64,000 nucleotides of DNA from contig NZ_AP025492.1 of NCBI RefSeq assembly GCF_024347515.1, forward strand, positions 2,914,001 through 2,978,000, given 5' to 3'. The stretch comes from Vibrio gigantis. GTDB lineage: Bacteria; Pseudomonadota; Gammaproteobacteria; Enterobacterales; Vibrionaceae. The translations under genes and the position numbers were made by a program. The number at the start of each line of letters is the position of its first letter. The first letter of the stretch is position 1. Below, one piece after another: positions 62,731-64,000 of the stretch. The notes beneath the pieces were generated by a model, which saw only the letters and a list, made by a program, of their open reading frames with translations, had not been told where the DNA came from and did not search any database.

Positions 62731-63648
62731 TTATTTACTCCCCTCACGCACGATACTCACAAATAGCTCTTCTAGACGGTTTGCTTTGTTACGCATAGAG
62801 AGGACTTTCACCTGTTGATCGCTCAACTGAGTAAAGATGGTATTCAAGCCGAGGTTCTTGTCGATTTCAATTTCTAGCGAGCCATTGACCATCACTTGGC
62901 TATTCACGCCTTCTAGCTTAGGTTCAATCGCACCCTCTTCAAGATCCAGAATAAAGGTCTCAGCACTCAACTTACCTAGCAGTGCTTTCATGGTTGTGTT
63001 CTCAATCAGCTCACCACGATTGATGATACCGATATTGCGACACAGCATTTCAGCTTCTTCTAGGTAGTGCGTGGTCAAGATAATGGTAATGCCCTGCTTT
63101 TCATTGATCTCTTTGAGGAATTCCCACATCGAGCGGCGCAGTTCAATATCAACACCAGCCGTAGGTTCATCAAGGATTAACAGCTGAGGCTCATGCATCA
63201 GCGCACGTGCGATCATTAAGCGGCGTTTCATACCACCAGACAAGTTACGCGCACGTTCGCCACGTTTTTCCCACAAGTCGAGTTGAGATAGGTACTTTTT
63301 CGCTCGCTCTTTTGCTAGTGCTTTTGGCACGCCGTAATAACCTGCTTGTTGCAGCACGATCTGTTCAACGGTTTCGAAGGGGTTAAAGTTAAACTCTTGA
63401 GGCACTAGACCTAAGTTTTGTTTCGCCAACTCCAAATCAGTATCAATGTCGTAACCGAACACTTTAACCTTGCCGGAAGTTTTATTTACCAGTGAAGAGA
63501 TAACACCAATAGTGGTGGACTTACCCGCACCATTTGGGCCAAGTAGTGCGTAAAAATCGCCTTTTTCTACTTGTAAACTAACGCCCTTAAGAGCCTCGAA
63601 GCCCCCAGCATAAGTTTTTCTTAATTGCTCAATTTCTAATGCATACAT
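62731..63648 (-). CDS. yadG: ABC exporter ATP-binding protein YadG
   Basis: This 305-residue ATPase has Walker A GPNGAGKST (near 38-46), signature LSGGMKRR (near 138-145), Walker B LLILDEPTAGVD and the switch His in ILTTHYLEEAE. Its C-terminal extension of about 90 residues is typical of the CcmA/DrrA-like group. It pairs with YadH. In E. coli the pair is next to the carbonic anhydrase gene; what lies to the right here is outside the window. Confidence 0.93.
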   Translation of the reverse strand: MYALEIEQLRKTYAGGFEALKGVSLQVEKGDFYALLGPNGAGKSTTIGVISSLVNKTSGKVKVFGYDIDTDLELAKQNLGLVPQEFNFNPFETVEQIVLQQAGYYGVPKALAKERAKKYLSQLDLWEKRGERARNLSGGMKRRLMIARALMHEPQLLILDEPTAGVDIELRRSMWEFLKEINEKQGITIILTTHYLEEAEMLCRNIGIINRGELIENTTMKALLGKLSAETFILDLEEGAIEPKLEGVNSQVMVNGSLEIEIDKNLGLNTIFTQLSDQQVKVLSMRNKANRLEELFVSIVREGSK

Positions 63649-64000
63649 AGAGATAGACTGCCATTTGCTATAGATAAGATGTTGACGACCGAGCTTGAGG
63701 AAGAGAGTAATGCTTAAAACGAGCTAGCAGAAAACTAACCCAAACTTGTTTACTCGGCCATTTTGCAAACAAGTCTATCGTTGATTAACGATGAATACAA
63801 ATATCGCGTGAGAGTTTCTTTCGAAAACAAATAAGAATATTGGGTACGTGAAGACCAAATCAGCGTTCAATAAATATAAAATGCCGCTAAGTCATTCACT
63901 TATCGGCATTTTATATCCTTCTTGAATTGAGCGTCTATGGCCCGTTCATGTCAGCTTATTACTGAATAATTAAACTGACTCAAACTGATGTTCATCTCTA
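63649..64000. other. Gene-free right end upstream of yadG
   Basis: These 352 bases contain no supported ORF. The first part should carry the yadG promoter on the minus strand. A hairpin with flanking A/T runs lies at 63878-63912. The last 40 bases could be the end of a minus-strand gene, but the frame cannot be decided. Confidence 0.5.
63878..63912. terminator. Intrinsic terminator near the right edge
   Basis: AAAATGCCG and CGGCATTTT, extended inward by AAGT/ACTT after a mismatch, form a stem with A and T runs on both sides. On the minus strand it would end a gene lying to the right of the window. Confidence 0.7.

Overview
The window looks like a piece of the main chromosome of a marine Vibrio. 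Four things point there: an OmpU-type porin between greA and dacB, the ChiS-controlled chitobiose operon, the tyrS/ShyC-like pair, and the block acnB-mrcB-hrpB-sfsA-dksA-gluQ-pcnB-folK-panBC-yadGH. From memory the order matches V. cholerae chromosome 1 from roughly the ftsH/ompU region to the panC/yadGH region. The Splendidus clade is plausible but the species is not proven. Almost everything is core genome. The accessory parts are one IS3-family element (9408-10699) and probably the CBS-less mgtE between dacB and tyrS.

Layout. 1-9342: ftsH (partial), rlmE, yhbY, greA, ompU, dacB, a short mgtE with a long structured leader, tyrS and an M23 endopeptidase. 9408-10699: a complete IS element with a 3-bp target duplication. 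10720-14944: an RND efflux pump pair (VexLM-like). 15320-19815: erpA, hemL, a 41-codon membrane protein that is easy to miss, a PerM-like permease and rsmC. 20032-38730: the chitin program, with the hybrid regulator ChiS, a promoter region carrying SlmA-, CRP- and possible ChiS-type sites, then a ten-gene operon. That operon encodes a chitooligosaccharide-binding protein, an ABC importer, a GH9 glucosaminidase, a glucosamine kinase, a GH20 hexosaminidase, chitobiose phosphorylase and a sugar-phosphate mutase. It imports (GlcNAc)2, splits it by phosphorolysis and hydrolysis, and feeds GlcNAc-6-P/GlcN-6-P into metabolism. 38881-42792: fbpABC iron(III) uptake with a Fur box. 43087-44682: glnK-amtB behind a sigma-54 promoter. 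44923-48161: yacL and acnB, with a large structured element between them. 48434-55700: a patatin-barrel outer-membrane protein, PBP1b and HrpB. 55735-61872: sfsA, dksA, gluQ, pcnB-folK-panB-panC. 61959-63648: the yadGH ABC exporter.

The most unusual signal is upstream of mgtE (6333-6650). A 14-codon leader ORF with a good ribosome site encodes Asp, a Pro-Pro pair and a terminal Glu-Glu. It lies inside a perfect 9-bp inverted repeat and is followed by a C-rich, G-poor tract and three 22-23 bp tandem repeats. The transporter it precedes lacks the CBS domains that normally gate MgtE by magnesium. This resembles, by convergence, the mgtL/mgtA leader-peptide control of enterobacteria. Other items worth checking are the 143-bp branched element at the acnB stop codon, the 41-aa Cys-cluster protein, the 30-bp-spaced repeats in the chitobiose promoter, and an RND pump lacking two of the usual proton-relay residues.
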